Positions 7,501 through 16,200 of a stretch of 19,265 bases of DNA are shown here, piece by piece (position 1 is the stretch's first letter; the number at the start of each line of letters is the position of its first letter). The position numbers and the translations under genes were made by a program. The stretch spans positions 1 to 19,265 of the forward strand of contig JAISXE010000256.1 in assembly GCA_031270615.1 (NCBI GenBank), read 5' to 3'. The stretch comes from Spirochaetia bacterium (GTDB lineage: Bacteria; Spirochaetota; Spirochaetia; DTKZ01). The notes under the pieces were generated by a model. It worked only from the letters and a program-made list of their open reading frames with translations. It ran no database searches and was not told the DNA's origin.

Positions 7501-7573
7501 ATCTTCGTGTAGGCTGAGTATCGCTAAATCGTTCATAAAGTGACGTAATTATAATATTTTTAAGGAGGGAAAA

Positions 7574-8989
7574 ATGATCTATCGCCAAGTTTTCAAGAAG
7601 TATCGCAGAAAAGAAAAAGTTACTGCTGCGGTTATTGGTCCCGGACAGTATGGGAAAGCCATAGTAACACAGCATCCATTTGTGGAGGGTTTACATGTAC
7701 CTGTAGTCGCTGATACGGATATAGAAGCTGCAAAGAGTTCCATTCTGAAGGCCGGTATTCCAGAATCGAAAATCCTATATTCCAAGGATGCAGGCGAAAC
7801 ACGCAAAGCGATTTTTGATGGAAAATATGTCTATACGGATGATCCTATGATCGTCATGGATATTCCAGAAATTGATGTCATTGTGGAAGCCACAGGTGTT
7901 CCAGAAGCCGGTGCTCGTTACTGTAGTGCCGCTATAGAACGAAAAAAATCAATCGCGGCGGTCAGTAAAGAAATGGATTCGGCTATCGGTCCTATCTTGC
8001 GCAGACGTGCTATAGAGAACGGGGTTCGCTACTCTCCCGTGGATGGAGATCAGCCGGGCTTGATTATTGGGTTAGTGGAATGGGGTCGAATGATAGGTCT
8101 TAGCATCATTTCCGCCGGTAAAGCGAGGGATGCTGAATGGATTCTGGATGAAAAAAAACGTACACTTTTCGTTCAATCTGACGGGATAACAGTTCATAAA
8201 GATCAAACGGAGAGTATCTCTGAAAGATATATAAAATATTTTAAAAAAATCCCAAACGAATCAGATGCGGCCCAAGAATATATTGATAACCGATTAGAAG
8301 CTGGGAAAAGTATGCCAATTATTGGCGATTATGATTATTGCGAGATGACAATAGCCGCAAATGCACTTGGGTTGAAACCCGATATTCCTCAGACGTCTTT
8401 GGCGCCGTTACGTATAACCGAGTTGCCCATTGTTTTTTGTTCAAAAAAGAATGGCGGAATTTATAATAATGAAGGTACTATTGACTGCCATACGAACTTA
8501 AGGTGTTTAGATGAAAGTGGTATGGGTGGTGGCGTGTACATGATTGTACGTTGTGACAACGAATATTCCAGATATATAGTCAACACGAAAGGTCATATTA
8601 TCAACTATGACGGATCCGCAGCGGTCATTTATCGCCCATATCATCTCTGTGGCGTGGAAACCTGTGTCACGATTCTTTGTATAGGATTGCTGAATGTTGA
8701 TACTGGGGCATTGGATTATTTTCCTTCAGTTGATTTGGTTAAAATAGCTACAAGGGATATCAAGAGGGGAGAAGAACTGGGTAATGATCACGATAAGCGA
8801 ATGACTGCTATAATGGTACCTGCTACCAAATGGGGACCTGATAATGCCATGCCTGCACACCTGATTACAGGAAATAAAACGACTGTTGATATTAAAAAAG
8901 GTCAGACAATTACCTATTCTATGATTGAAGAACCTACGAACTCTGTTCTGTGGGAACTACGCGCACAACAAGAAAAAATTTTTGCTTAG
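7574..8989 (+). CDS. COG4091-type NAD(P)-dependent oxidoreductase with C-terminal SAF domain
   Basis: The 471-residue product resembles the predicted homoserine-dehydrogenase-like family COG4091. An N-terminal Rossmann fold carries VIGPGQYG (20-27, a variant of GxGxxG). EIDVIVEATGVPEAG and the family-typical VDGDQPG follow, and a C-terminal SAF-like segment (about 385-460) contains IATRDIKRGEELG and IKKGQTITYSMIEEP. SAF domains also occur in FlgA and sialate synthases, and such proteins are often mislabelled as flagellar; nothing here supports a flagellar role. The expected chemistry is NAD(P)-linked oxidation or reduction of a hydroxy or keto acid, but the substrate is unknown. AAGGAGG at 7562-7568 supports the ATG. 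It is the first gene after the sigma-54 promoter, so it is probably central to use of the imported compound. Confidence 0.8.
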   Translation: MIYRQVFKKYRRKEKVTAAVIGPGQYGKAIVTQHPFVEGLHVPVVADTDIEAAKSSILKAGIPESKILYSKDAGETRKAIFDGKYVYTDDPMIVMDIPEIDVIVEATGVPEAGARYCSAAIERKKSIAAVSKEMDSAIGPILRRRAIENGVRYSPVDGDQPGLIIGLVEWGRMIGLSIISAGKARDAEWILDEKKRTLFVQSDGITVHKDQTESISERYIKYFKKIPNESDAAQEYIDNRLEAGKSMPIIGDYDYCEMTIAANALGLKPDIPQTSLAPLRITELPIVFCSKKNGGIYNNEGTIDCHTNLRCLDESGMGGGVYMIVRCDNEYSRYIVNTKGHIINYDGSAAVIYRPYHLCGVETCVTILCIGLLNVDTGALDYFPSVDLVKIATRDIKRGEELGNDHDKRMTAIMVPATKWGPDNAMPAHLITGNKTTVDIKKGQTITYSMIEEPTNSVLWELRAQQEKIFA

Positions 8990-9050
8990 TTTTTTGTAAC
9001 GGATTCAAATCGCAAAAGAAATATTGAAGATCATAAAAGGAGGATCGTAT

Positions 9051-10070
9051 ATGAAAAAGATGATGAGTTTATGCATGGGGCTGTTGATGGTTTTCGGGCT
9101 ATTTGCAGCTTTTGCGGGAGGAAGTTCTGAAAACACCAACACAGTAGGACAATCCGATACTTGGCAACCAACCAAAGATATTGAGTATATCATTCCTGCA
9201 TCTCCAGGCGGGGGAAGCGATCTTTGGGCCAGAGCAATCGCAAATGCGGTAACAGCCAATAAGTTAAGTAATGTGACATGGGTGCCCATAAACAAGCCAG
9301 GTGGAGCTTCTGCTGTTGGGTACAACTACCTTTTAACAAAAAAGGGGGATCCGCATGCCATTTTTGCGATGAATTCGGGCCCGATGGTGAGTACTTATGT
9401 TGCCGGCTGGGAACACACGTTTGAAGGCTATATGGACGTTTTTTGCATTCTCGCGTATGACGAAGTTACCTTGTGCACTTTGGCGACTGGACCGTATAAA
9501 GATATTCAAACCCTACTAAAGGCTGCTCAGGAAAAACCCGGTACTCTCCGGTATGGTTCTGACCAGCGCCTTAATGATTCCCAGTATGCGTGCGAATTGT
9601 TGAGGAAATACTGTAAAGCCGATTTCAACTATGTTCAGTATGATAGTTCAGGTGACGCTGCTACAGCACTTTTAGGTGGTCATGTTGATGTCGCCATTCT
9701 AAATCCATCGGAATGTATTGGCCAGGTCAACGCAGAACAGTTTATCCCTGTTGTTTCTTTCTCTACAGAAAGGATGACAGGTAAATTTGCCAATGCTCCA
9801 ACTTTTATCGAAATTGGTTATCCCCAACTTGTACTACGGGGATTCAGGGGGATTTCTGGCGCACTTGATATGCCTGATGCTGCCAAGAGATACTATGAGC
9901 AGATTGGAAAGAAGCTTTTGGATACGCCGGAGTTTAAACAGTACTTAAGCAATAATTTGCTCACTCCAACATTTATGGGTCTTGATGAAGCCCCTGCGTA
10001 TTCTACCAACGAGATGAAGAAAATCGCGGCATTGTTCAACGAAGTGCTTGGAGGAGGCAAAAAAAGGTAA
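9051..10070 (+). CDS. tctC: Tripartite tricarboxylate transporter substrate-binding protein (TctC/Bug family)
   Basis: This 339-residue extracytoplasmic binding protein belongs to a TTT-type secondary transporter. It has an N-terminal signal peptide: KK, a hydrophobic core SLCMGLLMVFGLFAAF, and a probable signal peptidase I site after AFA before GGSS. There is no lipobox cysteine, so it is probably soluble in the periplasm. The mature part carries the family signature IEYIIPASPGGGSDLWAR, then NKPGGASAVGYNYL, and later GGHVDVAILNPSE. Members bind carboxylates such as citrate, tartrate, malate or other small acids. The ATG at 9051 is preferred over the open frame from 9024 because AAAGGAGG precedes it. 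It lies 61 bp after the oxidoreductase gene, without a terminator. A strong hairpin follows it. Confidence 0.92.
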   Translation: MKKMMSLCMGLLMVFGLFAAFAGGSSENTNTVGQSDTWQPTKDIEYIIPASPGGGSDLWARAIANAVTANKLSNVTWVPINKPGGASAVGYNYLLTKKGDPHAIFAMNSGPMVSTYVAGWEHTFEGYMDVFCILAYDEVTLCTLATGPYKDIQTLLKAAQEKPGTLRYGSDQRLNDSQYACELLRKYCKADFNYVQYDSSGDAATALLGGHVDVAILNPSECIGQVNAEQFIPVVSFSTERMTGKFANAPTFIEIGYPQLVLRGFRGISGALDMPDAAKRYYEQIGKKLLDTPEFKQYLSNNLLTPTFMGLDEAPAYSTNEMKKIAALFNEVLGGGKKR

Positions 10071-10106
10071 GTTCGTTTGGAATTCAACGTGATTACATAA
10101 TTTGAG

Positions 10107-10130
10107 ACAACCCTCATGCATGAGGGTTGT
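10107..10130 (+). terminator. Perfect palindromic hairpin between tctC and tctB
   Basis: ACAACCCTCATG is followed immediately by its exact reverse complement, giving a 24-bp palindrome that folds to a stem of about 10 bp with a tight loop. The following TTATATTTTTTA is T-rich. It is either a partial terminator or a 3' stabilising structure for tctC mRNA. The downstream genes have no obvious promoter of their own, so read-through must occur. Confidence 0.7.
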
Positions 10131-10171
10131 TTATATTTTTTACTGTCTAAAATTTTTTATGGAGGATTTGC

Positions 10172-10594
10172 ATGAACAAAGTCTTTCCAGTTATTTGTAT
10201 TCCTCTTGGAATATTGTGGATTTTGATGGGTATAGTAAAGTACGGTGTATGGGTTGACCACGGTCCAGGCGGAGGTTTGTTCCCCATGGTGTGTGGCACC
10301 ATGTTGGTTGGCTTTGGAATTCCACTTCTTTTTCATGAGATTAAATCGAAAGCAAACCTTCCGCTGGATAAGCGAGCGGTTATTTTTGTTTTTGTGTCTA
10401 TCGTAACAGTTTCGAGTATATATTTTATCGGAATGGTTCCTGCGTTGGGAATTTTTATTATAGTCTGGCTAAAATTTTTTGAAAAAAAACCGATTTTCAA
10501 ATCCGTGACAATTGGTACTGTTATGGCAGCATTTCTCTTTATTCTTTTTCGTTTATTGCTCAAAGTTCCCTTACCAAACGGCTTGTTGGGATAA
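10172..10594 (+). CDS. tctB: Tripartite tricarboxylate transporter small membrane subunit (TctB)
   Basis: The 140-residue protein has about four predicted membrane segments: residues 5-24, 40-55, 67-90 and 93-133, the last probably two helices around a short KKPIFK turn. This is the size and layout of TctB, the poorly conserved small subunit of TTT transporters. The first loop contains the DHGPGGGLFP motif common in the family. It sits in the inner membrane with TctA and is required for transport in characterised systems. GGAGG about 5 nt before the ATG supports the start. It lies between tctC and tctA, 21 bp before tctA; this order supports the identification, which sequence conservation alone would give less securely. 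Confidence 0.88.
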   Translation: MNKVFPVICIPLGILWILMGIVKYGVWVDHGPGGGLFPMVCGTMLVGFGIPLLFHEIKSKANLPLDKRAVIFVFVSIVTVSSIYFIGMVPALGIFIIVWLKFFEKKPIFKSVTIGTVMAAFLFILFRLLLKVPLPNGLLG

Positions 10595-10615
10595 CTGATC
10601 TGAAAGGAGAAAGCA

Positions 10616-12145
10616 ATGTTTGAAAATCTCAATCTTCTGTTTTATGGATTTGCCAGTGTTTTTACTTTTAACAATATTCTTGCCTGTTTATTTGGTACTA
10701 TTGCAGGGGTCTTCATTGGAGCCATGCCAGGAATCGGAGCCCTAACTGGTGTTGCGGTACTATTGCCAATTACTTTCGCTATGAACCCAGCTAGTGCAAT
10801 AATCATGCTTGCGGCAGTATACTATGCCTGTGCATACGGTGGCAGTATTTCGGCGGTTTTACTTAATATTCCTGGCGATACTCCTGCCATTTGCACTGCG
10901 TTAGATGGCTATCCTCTTACAAAAAAAGGAATGCCTGGGAAAGCGCTGACTACCTGTTTTATGTCCTCATTTATTGGGGGGACTATCGGAATTCTAATTT
11001 TGACAGTAAGCGGTCCAATGCTGGCCCGCATAGGCCTAAATTTTGGTTCACCAGAACTTGCCCTTCTCATTTTATTGGCACTGACGTCCATAGGTTGGCT
11101 TTTGGGAGATAATGTAATTCATGGTCTCCTTGCTACTTCGCTTGGAGTTTTGTTTGCAACTGTGGGGACTGATTATGCGGCAGGATATTTACGTTTTCAT
11201 TTTGGGATTCCTAATCTGATGGCGGGGGTAGCTTTTGTGCCTTTGGTCATCGGCATGTTTGGTTTCTCGCAAGTAATAGAAATGGTTACCCAACGAGGGA
11301 TAGGAGATAGAGAAAAAGCTAATATCCGTATACAAGACATGTTTTTGACTTGGGGCGAAGTAAAGCGTATTTTACCTGTACAGGTGCGTTGCGGGCTTTT
11401 GGGTACTTTTGTTGGTGTCATGCCTGGTGCAGGAAGTACCTCTGCCGCATTCCTTGCGTATATCATGGAGCGCCGCATCAATAGAAATGGCAGTAAATTT
11501 ACAAAAGGTGTTATTGAGGGGTGCGCTGCTTCTGAAGCTGCTAATAACTCTGCCGTTGCAGGAGCATTTGCACCGTTGCTCACGTTAGGAATTCCTGGAA
11601 GTTCTACGACAGCTATTCTTCTGGGTGGTCTGATGATGTGGGGCTTGCAACCTGGACCACTTCTTTTTACTGAAAAACCTGATTTTGTGTGGCCGCTTAT
11701 AGCATCTTTTTACTTGGCAAATGTCATCGGCCTCATTACTTGTTTTGCATGTATTCCGCTGGCCATGAAAGCCGTTTCGATATCCAATGCCGTTCTGGCA
11801 CCTATAGTTTTTGCGACATGCGTTGTAGCCTCGTATACAACCAATAACTCTATGTTTGATGTCTATTTTATGATTGGGGTGGGTATTTTAAGCTATTTTC
11901 TTAAACTTTCAGAAATTCCCACAGCCCCACTTCTCTTGGCATTTGTATTATCACCCATGTTAGAAAAATATATTCGCCAATCTTTTGATATGACTCGGGG
12001 GGATCCTTCCATTTTTATCCGTAACAGTATCTGCTGGATATTGATTGCACTTTTTTGGGGATTCTGTTTTGCCCCGATAATAGTGAAACGTGTTAAAGGT
12101 GGACGAGCAAGAAAACAATCGTCACAAGAATTCAGGACACACTAA
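10616..12145 (+). CDS. tctA: Tripartite tricarboxylate transporter large membrane subunit (TctA)
   Basis: This 509-residue polytopic inner-membrane protein, with roughly ten to twelve hydrophobic segments, is the transport channel of the TTT system. Two repeated family signatures are clear: GAMPGIGALTGVAVLLPITF near the N-terminus and GVMPGAGSTSAAFLAYIMER near residue 270. AYGGSISAVLLNIPGDT and LGIPGSSTTAILLGGLMMWGLQPGPLLF are further hallmark stretches. Its length is normal for TctA. AAAGGAG a few bases upstream supports the ATG. With TctC and TctB it forms a complete importer energised by an ion gradient, as known for the family. The stop overlaps the ATG of a 29-codon ORF that links it to the isomerase gene. 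Confidence 0.95.
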   Translation: MFENLNLLFYGFASVFTFNNILACLFGTIAGVFIGAMPGIGALTGVAVLLPITFAMNPASAIIMLAAVYYACAYGGSISAVLLNIPGDTPAICTALDGYPLTKKGMPGKALTTCFMSSFIGGTIGILILTVSGPMLARIGLNFGSPELALLILLALTSIGWLLGDNVIHGLLATSLGVLFATVGTDYAAGYLRFHFGIPNLMAGVAFVPLVIGMFGFSQVIEMVTQRGIGDREKANIRIQDMFLTWGEVKRILPVQVRCGLLGTFVGVMPGAGSTSAAFLAYIMERRINRNGSKFTKGVIEGCAASEAANNSAVAGAFAPLLTLGIPGSSTTAILLGGLMMWGLQPGPLLFTEKPDFVWPLIASFYLANVIGLITCFACIPLAMKAVSISNAVLAPIVFATCVVASYTTNNSMFDVYFMIGVGILSYFLKLSEIPTAPLLLAFVLSPMLEKYIRQSFDMTRGDPSIFIRNSICWILIALFWGFCFAPIIVKRVKGGRARKQSSQEFRTH

Positions 12146-12234
12146 TGGCAGACAGAAAAGATTGTAATAACTTTTTCAACGCTTGCATAGAGAATGCACG
12201 AATGGAGTTGATTAATAAGGAAGGTTGTATATGA
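12145..12234 (+). CDS. 29-residue ORF coupled to tctA and the isomerase gene
   Basis: An uninterrupted frame fills the gap between tctA and the isomerase exactly. Its ATG overlaps the tctA stop (TAATG, 12143-12147) and its TGA overlaps the isomerase ATG (ATGA, 12231-12234). It starts MADRKDCNNF and ends INKEGCI, with three cysteines. AGGA at 12133-12136 could serve as a ribosome site. I recognise no family. It may be a real microprotein, a translational-coupling device that carries ribosomes to the isomerase start, or chance; the double stop-start overlap argues somewhat against chance. Confidence 0.4.
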   Translation: MADRKDCNNFFNACIENARMELINKEGCI

Positions 12235-13046
12235 AATTATCATATCAGGTTGCCATGCCGGAAGTGGCCGCATCTCATTTACTTACTGCGTACAAGGGGA
12301 GCCTCACAGAAGGCTTCCGATTGCTGAAAGATCATGGATATGATGCGGCGGAACTTATGATCTGCGAGACCAATCAAGACTCTGTTAGCAGTATACGGCA
12401 TTTAATCCGCGAATATAACATAGGGATTTCTATGTTGGTAACTGGCGAGCTGTATAGTCATGAAGGGCTTTCACTGAGTTGTCATGATCCTCATGTTCGT
12501 GAAAAATGTATTCATCGTTTTTATGATTTTATCGATATCGCTACAGAATTTGATGCACAGGTCAATATCGGACGAGTTCGAGGTTTGTATGAGCCGAGTG
12601 TCCCACATGAACAAACCTATAAGCTGGCAGTCGATTCTTTGCAAAATGTTGTTCGCTATGCTGAACAAAAAAAAGTAACTCTCATACTTGAGCCAGTAAA
12701 TTTCTTACAATGTGATTTTATACTTTCAACTCAAGATAGCCGCAATCTGGTAGATGAAATCGGTAGTCCATATTTCAAAATTATGCTAGATGTTTTCCAT
12801 ATGAATATTCAAGACAGGAATATATGTGAAGAGATACATAGGAGCAAAGGTTATTTTACTTATGTGCATTTGAGCGATAATAATCGATTATATCCAGGTA
12901 ACTGCGGACTCAATTTTGCAGAAATCATAACGGCACTTCGGAAAACCGCTTATGATGGTTATCTGGCTGTTGAAATTTTACAACAACCAGACGCAGTTAC
13001 CGCGATCAGAGAATCGGCGCGGCATATCCTGCCATTAATAAAATAA
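12231..13046 (+). CDS. TIM-barrel sugar isomerase/epimerase (AP endonuclease 2 / xylose isomerase-like family)
   Basis: This 271-residue TIM barrel of PF01261 type is close in layout to hydroxypyruvate isomerases and ketose 3-epimerases. The expected divalent-metal ligands are visible: E154 in LILEPVN, D187 in IMLDVFHMN, H213 in VHLSDNNRLYPG and E248 in LAVEIL. E154 and E248 would be the acid/base pair in epimerases. Some family members are decarboxylases or dehydratases of sugar acids, so the reaction is open. ATG 12231 with AAGGAAGG at 12217-12224 is preferred to the TTG two codons earlier. It is the last gene of the sigma-54 operon, so it probably rearranges the imported acid or an oxidised intermediate. 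No clear terminator follows directly; a hairpin cluster begins about 55 bp downstream. Confidence 0.86.
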   Translation: MKLSYQVAMPEVAASHLLTAYKGSLTEGFRLLKDHGYDAAELMICETNQDSVSSIRHLIREYNIGISMLVTGELYSHEGLSLSCHDPHVREKCIHRFYDFIDIATEFDAQVNIGRVRGLYEPSVPHEQTYKLAVDSLQNVVRYAEQKKVTLILEPVNFLQCDFILSTQDSRNLVDEIGSPYFKIMLDVFHMNIQDRNICEEIHRSKGYFTYVHLSDNNRLYPGNCGLNFAEIITALRKTAYDGYLAVEILQQPDAVTAIRESARHILPLIK

Positions 13047-13100
13047 GATTACAGAAGTTTGCTGAAGAAATCGATTCCTTATGAGAAATTTCAAATAGGG

Positions 13101-13225
13101 CGAAATTCGAGTTTCGTTACAAATGCTTCCGGCAGCCAAAATGCGCGAGGGATTGAAGCGGAAATCCCGCAAACCTGCCGCTGGCAGGGCGAAAGGCCTT
13201 ATAAAATCTTTTGCCGTAACAAAAG
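13101..13225. repeat. Cluster of small inverted repeats (REP-like) between convergent genes
   Basis: Four perfect small stems follow one another: CGAAA/TTTCG (13101-13116), GGGATT/AATCCC (13149-13168), CCTGCC/GGCAGG with a 3-nt loop (13174-13188), and CTTTTG/CAAAAG (13208-13225). The segment GCGAGGGATTGAAGCGGAAA resembles repetitive extragenic hairpin motifs. The cluster lies between the isomerase and addA genes and may end transcription from both sides. Confidence 0.55.
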
Positions 13226-13280
13226 GCGACCAACCCTGAAATTCATTTTTTTGTCGGCCCTTCGCCCGTGCGGTCAGTGG

Positions 13281-16200
13281 TTAAATTTTTTCTTTATCCC
13301 TCAAATGCCCCGCCACCATGTCTTCGATATTGATTTTCCCTACGTCCGCGCTTAGTTCCACGGCCTGCCGCGTGCGCAGGTAAAAAAGCCAGGCGCGCAC
13401 GGGAACCCCGAATATGTCGGACACCGCGCGGGAGTACACGGCAAGCTGCCCCAGGTGGCGGTCCGGATCCTGGGCGCTGTCGGTTTTGAAATCCACCACA
13501 TGCATGGCGCCTTCGGCCCTGAAAAGAAGGTCTATCTTGCCGGTAACAGGTATGGTTTTGCCTTCCAGCGAAACCTGGGTAAGGATGGAAAACTCCGCCT
13601 CCCGGCAGGAGGCCGCCGCGCTGAGCCTCCCCAAATCCGATTCAAGAAAGCCTTGGGTCATTTTCTCCGCCGCGTCCCGGACCGCCTGTATGTCCTCCTC
13701 CTCAAGCCTCCCGTCCAGCCGCGCGAGTATCTTCGGCGGTATGAACGCGCGGGTCCCGTTTATGTCCGCTTCCAGAAAGCCGTGGACGATGGTGCCGAAA
13801 TCCGCCGCCTCCAGGCCCGCCCTCACGAGAATCGCGTCCAGGTTTTTATCCGCCCCGGCAACGCGCGCATCGGGCTCCTCCCGGTCGCATTCTGTTCCTT
13901 CATAGTGCAAAGAGCTTGCCGGAATATCGGAGGGCAGCGCGGGGGCCGGGACAATGGCAGCCGCCCTTTCGTAGTTTTCCTCGGCTGCCGCGGCTGCCTC
14001 GCGCATGGAAAGGCCTTCGTTCTTTCCTTCCCCCGAGGCAAGCCTGCGGAGGTCTTTCCTCGAAAGCACGGGGATTGCCTCGATGGTGAAAGGGGCATTC
14101 CCGTCCGCCGGGGCAAGCACGGGAAGAAGGAGGTCAAGGAACGACGAATCGCCATCCCCGCCTTTTTTCTGTTTTTTCTCCAGAAGCTGTGCCAGCCGTT
14201 TTTTTACAAGCCCCTCCGTGTATTCCCCGCCGCTTAAATCTTCCTTCTTTTTTTCTTCCTTGGTCTGCCCGGGCAGGGCGGAGGTAAAATACAGGCAGCT
14301 CTCCGCGCGGGTCATGGCGACATACAGAAGCCTGCGCAGCTCCGCGGTGGTTTTCTGTTTTTCTTCTTCCTTTTGGCACAGATGAAAATAATTGCCGCCC
14401 TTCTCCGGCAGCTCCTCAGCCAGGGGAAGGTTGAGGGAGATTCCCCATTTTTCGTGGAAATAAATGGGATCGGTATTGGTATCGTTTCTTCCGTGGTGGT
14501 TCCCGCCATAAATGAAGACCACGGGAAACTCAAGGCCCTTGCTCCTGTGTATCGACATGAGCCTGACCCCCCGCTCCCCCTCGATGGGCACATCCGGATC
14601 GTCGGGCTTTTCTTCTTTGCTGGCAAGGCCCTCAAGGCAATCGATAAAACCGCTCAGGGATTGCCCCTGCCTGTCGGCATTCTGGGCAAGCTGAAAAAGC
14701 ACGTCGAATAATTCCGTATAGCCTTGGGCGGGCGCCGACCACAGGGTTTCATAGCGGTAGCCCTCCTGGTACCACAGCCTCGTAAGCAGTTCGCTGACGC
14801 TCAAGGTTTCCGCCGCCTGAGCAAGCTGCCGGTAACGCTCGCCCGCCCTGAGGTAGGCTTGCTGGGCTTCGGGCGGAAGGAGATCTGCCGTCTCTTCGGC
14901 AAAGGGCTGCGCGCTTTCGCCCGCCCTGGAATCGTCATCCGCGTTATGCGTCATGCACAGCGCCAGAGTCCTGTCGTCAAGGCGGGCGAAGGGGGAACGC
15001 ATAACCGCGGCGCAGGCCAGGCGGTCCTGGGGGTAGGCGAGAAGGCGCAGAAGCATATACAAATCGTTCACGGGCGCGTCCGTGAAAAGTCCGGCGGGCC
15101 TGTCGGCGGTAAAAGGAACGCCAAAGTCTTTGCAGTATTTTTCCAGGGAGTGCTGGTTCGCGTAGGACCTTTGCAGGACCGCGAAATCCGCGTATGTACA
15201 GGCAGCATAGGCAACGCCGTTCCCGTCGCGCCGGGCGATTTTATGCCCTGAGTCCACCATCTCCCTGATGCGCCGCGCGATGAAAACCGCCTCAAGCTCG
15301 TGCGGGGACAAGGCGAATTTGTCGTCTTCCGGTATGCGGTCCCTGTCGAGGAAACAAAAATGAACACAGGGCGTTCCCCCTGCCTCCTCCCGGAAGGAAG
15401 CCATGCGCGTATAGGCCGCCTCGAAATCGGGAAGCCCTCCGCCGGAAGGAAGAAAAACCGAAGGCAGGGCACCGGAAACTTTTTCCTCTTCAGGGCCAAG
15501 GCCCCCGAATATGCGGTTAAAAGCCTCTACCAATACCGGAAGCGAGCGGTAATTGTTTTTCAGATTCAGCGCCGCCCCCGCCTCGCCTCCAATGGTTTTC
15601 GCCAGGCTCCGGAACACCGACACGTCTGCGCCGCGGAAGCGGTAGATCGACTGCTTCTCGTCCCCCACGAAAAACATTTTGCCTTCTTCAAGCTCATCAG
15701 GCCCGGGGATGCCGGGCTGGTCCCGCAGGGGCTTCTCCGCCAAAAGAAAAACCAGATCCCGCTGCAGGCTGTTATTGTCCTGAAACTCGTCGATCATGAT
15801 GGCCTTGATGCTGTCCTTGTATGCCTGCCGTATGTCGGGATAGCGGGAAAGGGCGTCCACCGCGAGGCGCGCCACATCGTTGAAACTCAAAATGCCCGCC
15901 TGCCTTTTTTTCACATCGAATTCCTCAAAGAATTTTTTCGCCAGGGGGAATACCGCCGCCGTGATTTCCCTCTGGAGCATGGTGTTCGCGATGGCTTCCA
16001 GTTCCTCATACAGCGGCTGGCGCAGTTCTTTCAGGAGTTCTTTTACCGCGGCATACTCCTTCCCCCCCGACTGGAGATTCACGGACTTCAGCTTTGAAAG
16101 AAAGCCAAAATACCCACGGAAATCCTGACGCGCTTTTTCCCCTGCGGCCTGCGGACCCGAAAGGGAATCGGGAATCCGGGGGGCGGGATATTCCAGCAGG

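Larger units (their letters stand above)
7081..7573. other. Divergent control region between activator and operon
   Basis: This is 493 bp of AT-rich DNA with no supported gene. The right half holds the motif cluster and sigma-54 promoter listed separately. The left half (7081-7340) must carry the activator gene's own promoter. A TTGACA is visible on the minus strand near 7112-7119, but no well-spaced -10 box follows it, so I do not call that promoter. Confidence 0.6.
6670..13120. other. AT-rich, probably transferred segment
   Basis: Hand counts of GC per 60 bases give 37 at 6601-6660, 20 at 6661-6720, 20 at 8281-8340, 20 at 13021-13080 and 37 at 13141-13200. The left edge falls inside the activator gene near codon 137 and the right edge at a hairpin cluster after the isomerase gene. 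The segment contains the sensor-coding end of the activator, the divergent control region and the whole five-gene operon. Confidence 0.65.

Noticed and set aside
7574..8989. Annotation of the SAF-domain protein as flagellar FlgA
   Set aside because: Only the C-terminal SAF fold is shared; the N-terminal Rossmann domain and the operon context indicate a metabolic oxidoreductase.
7574..13046. Assignment to a D-apionate or similar known acid-sugar pathway
   Set aside because: The isomerase and transporter would be compatible, but I cannot identify the diagnostic enzymes of that pathway from sequence alone.
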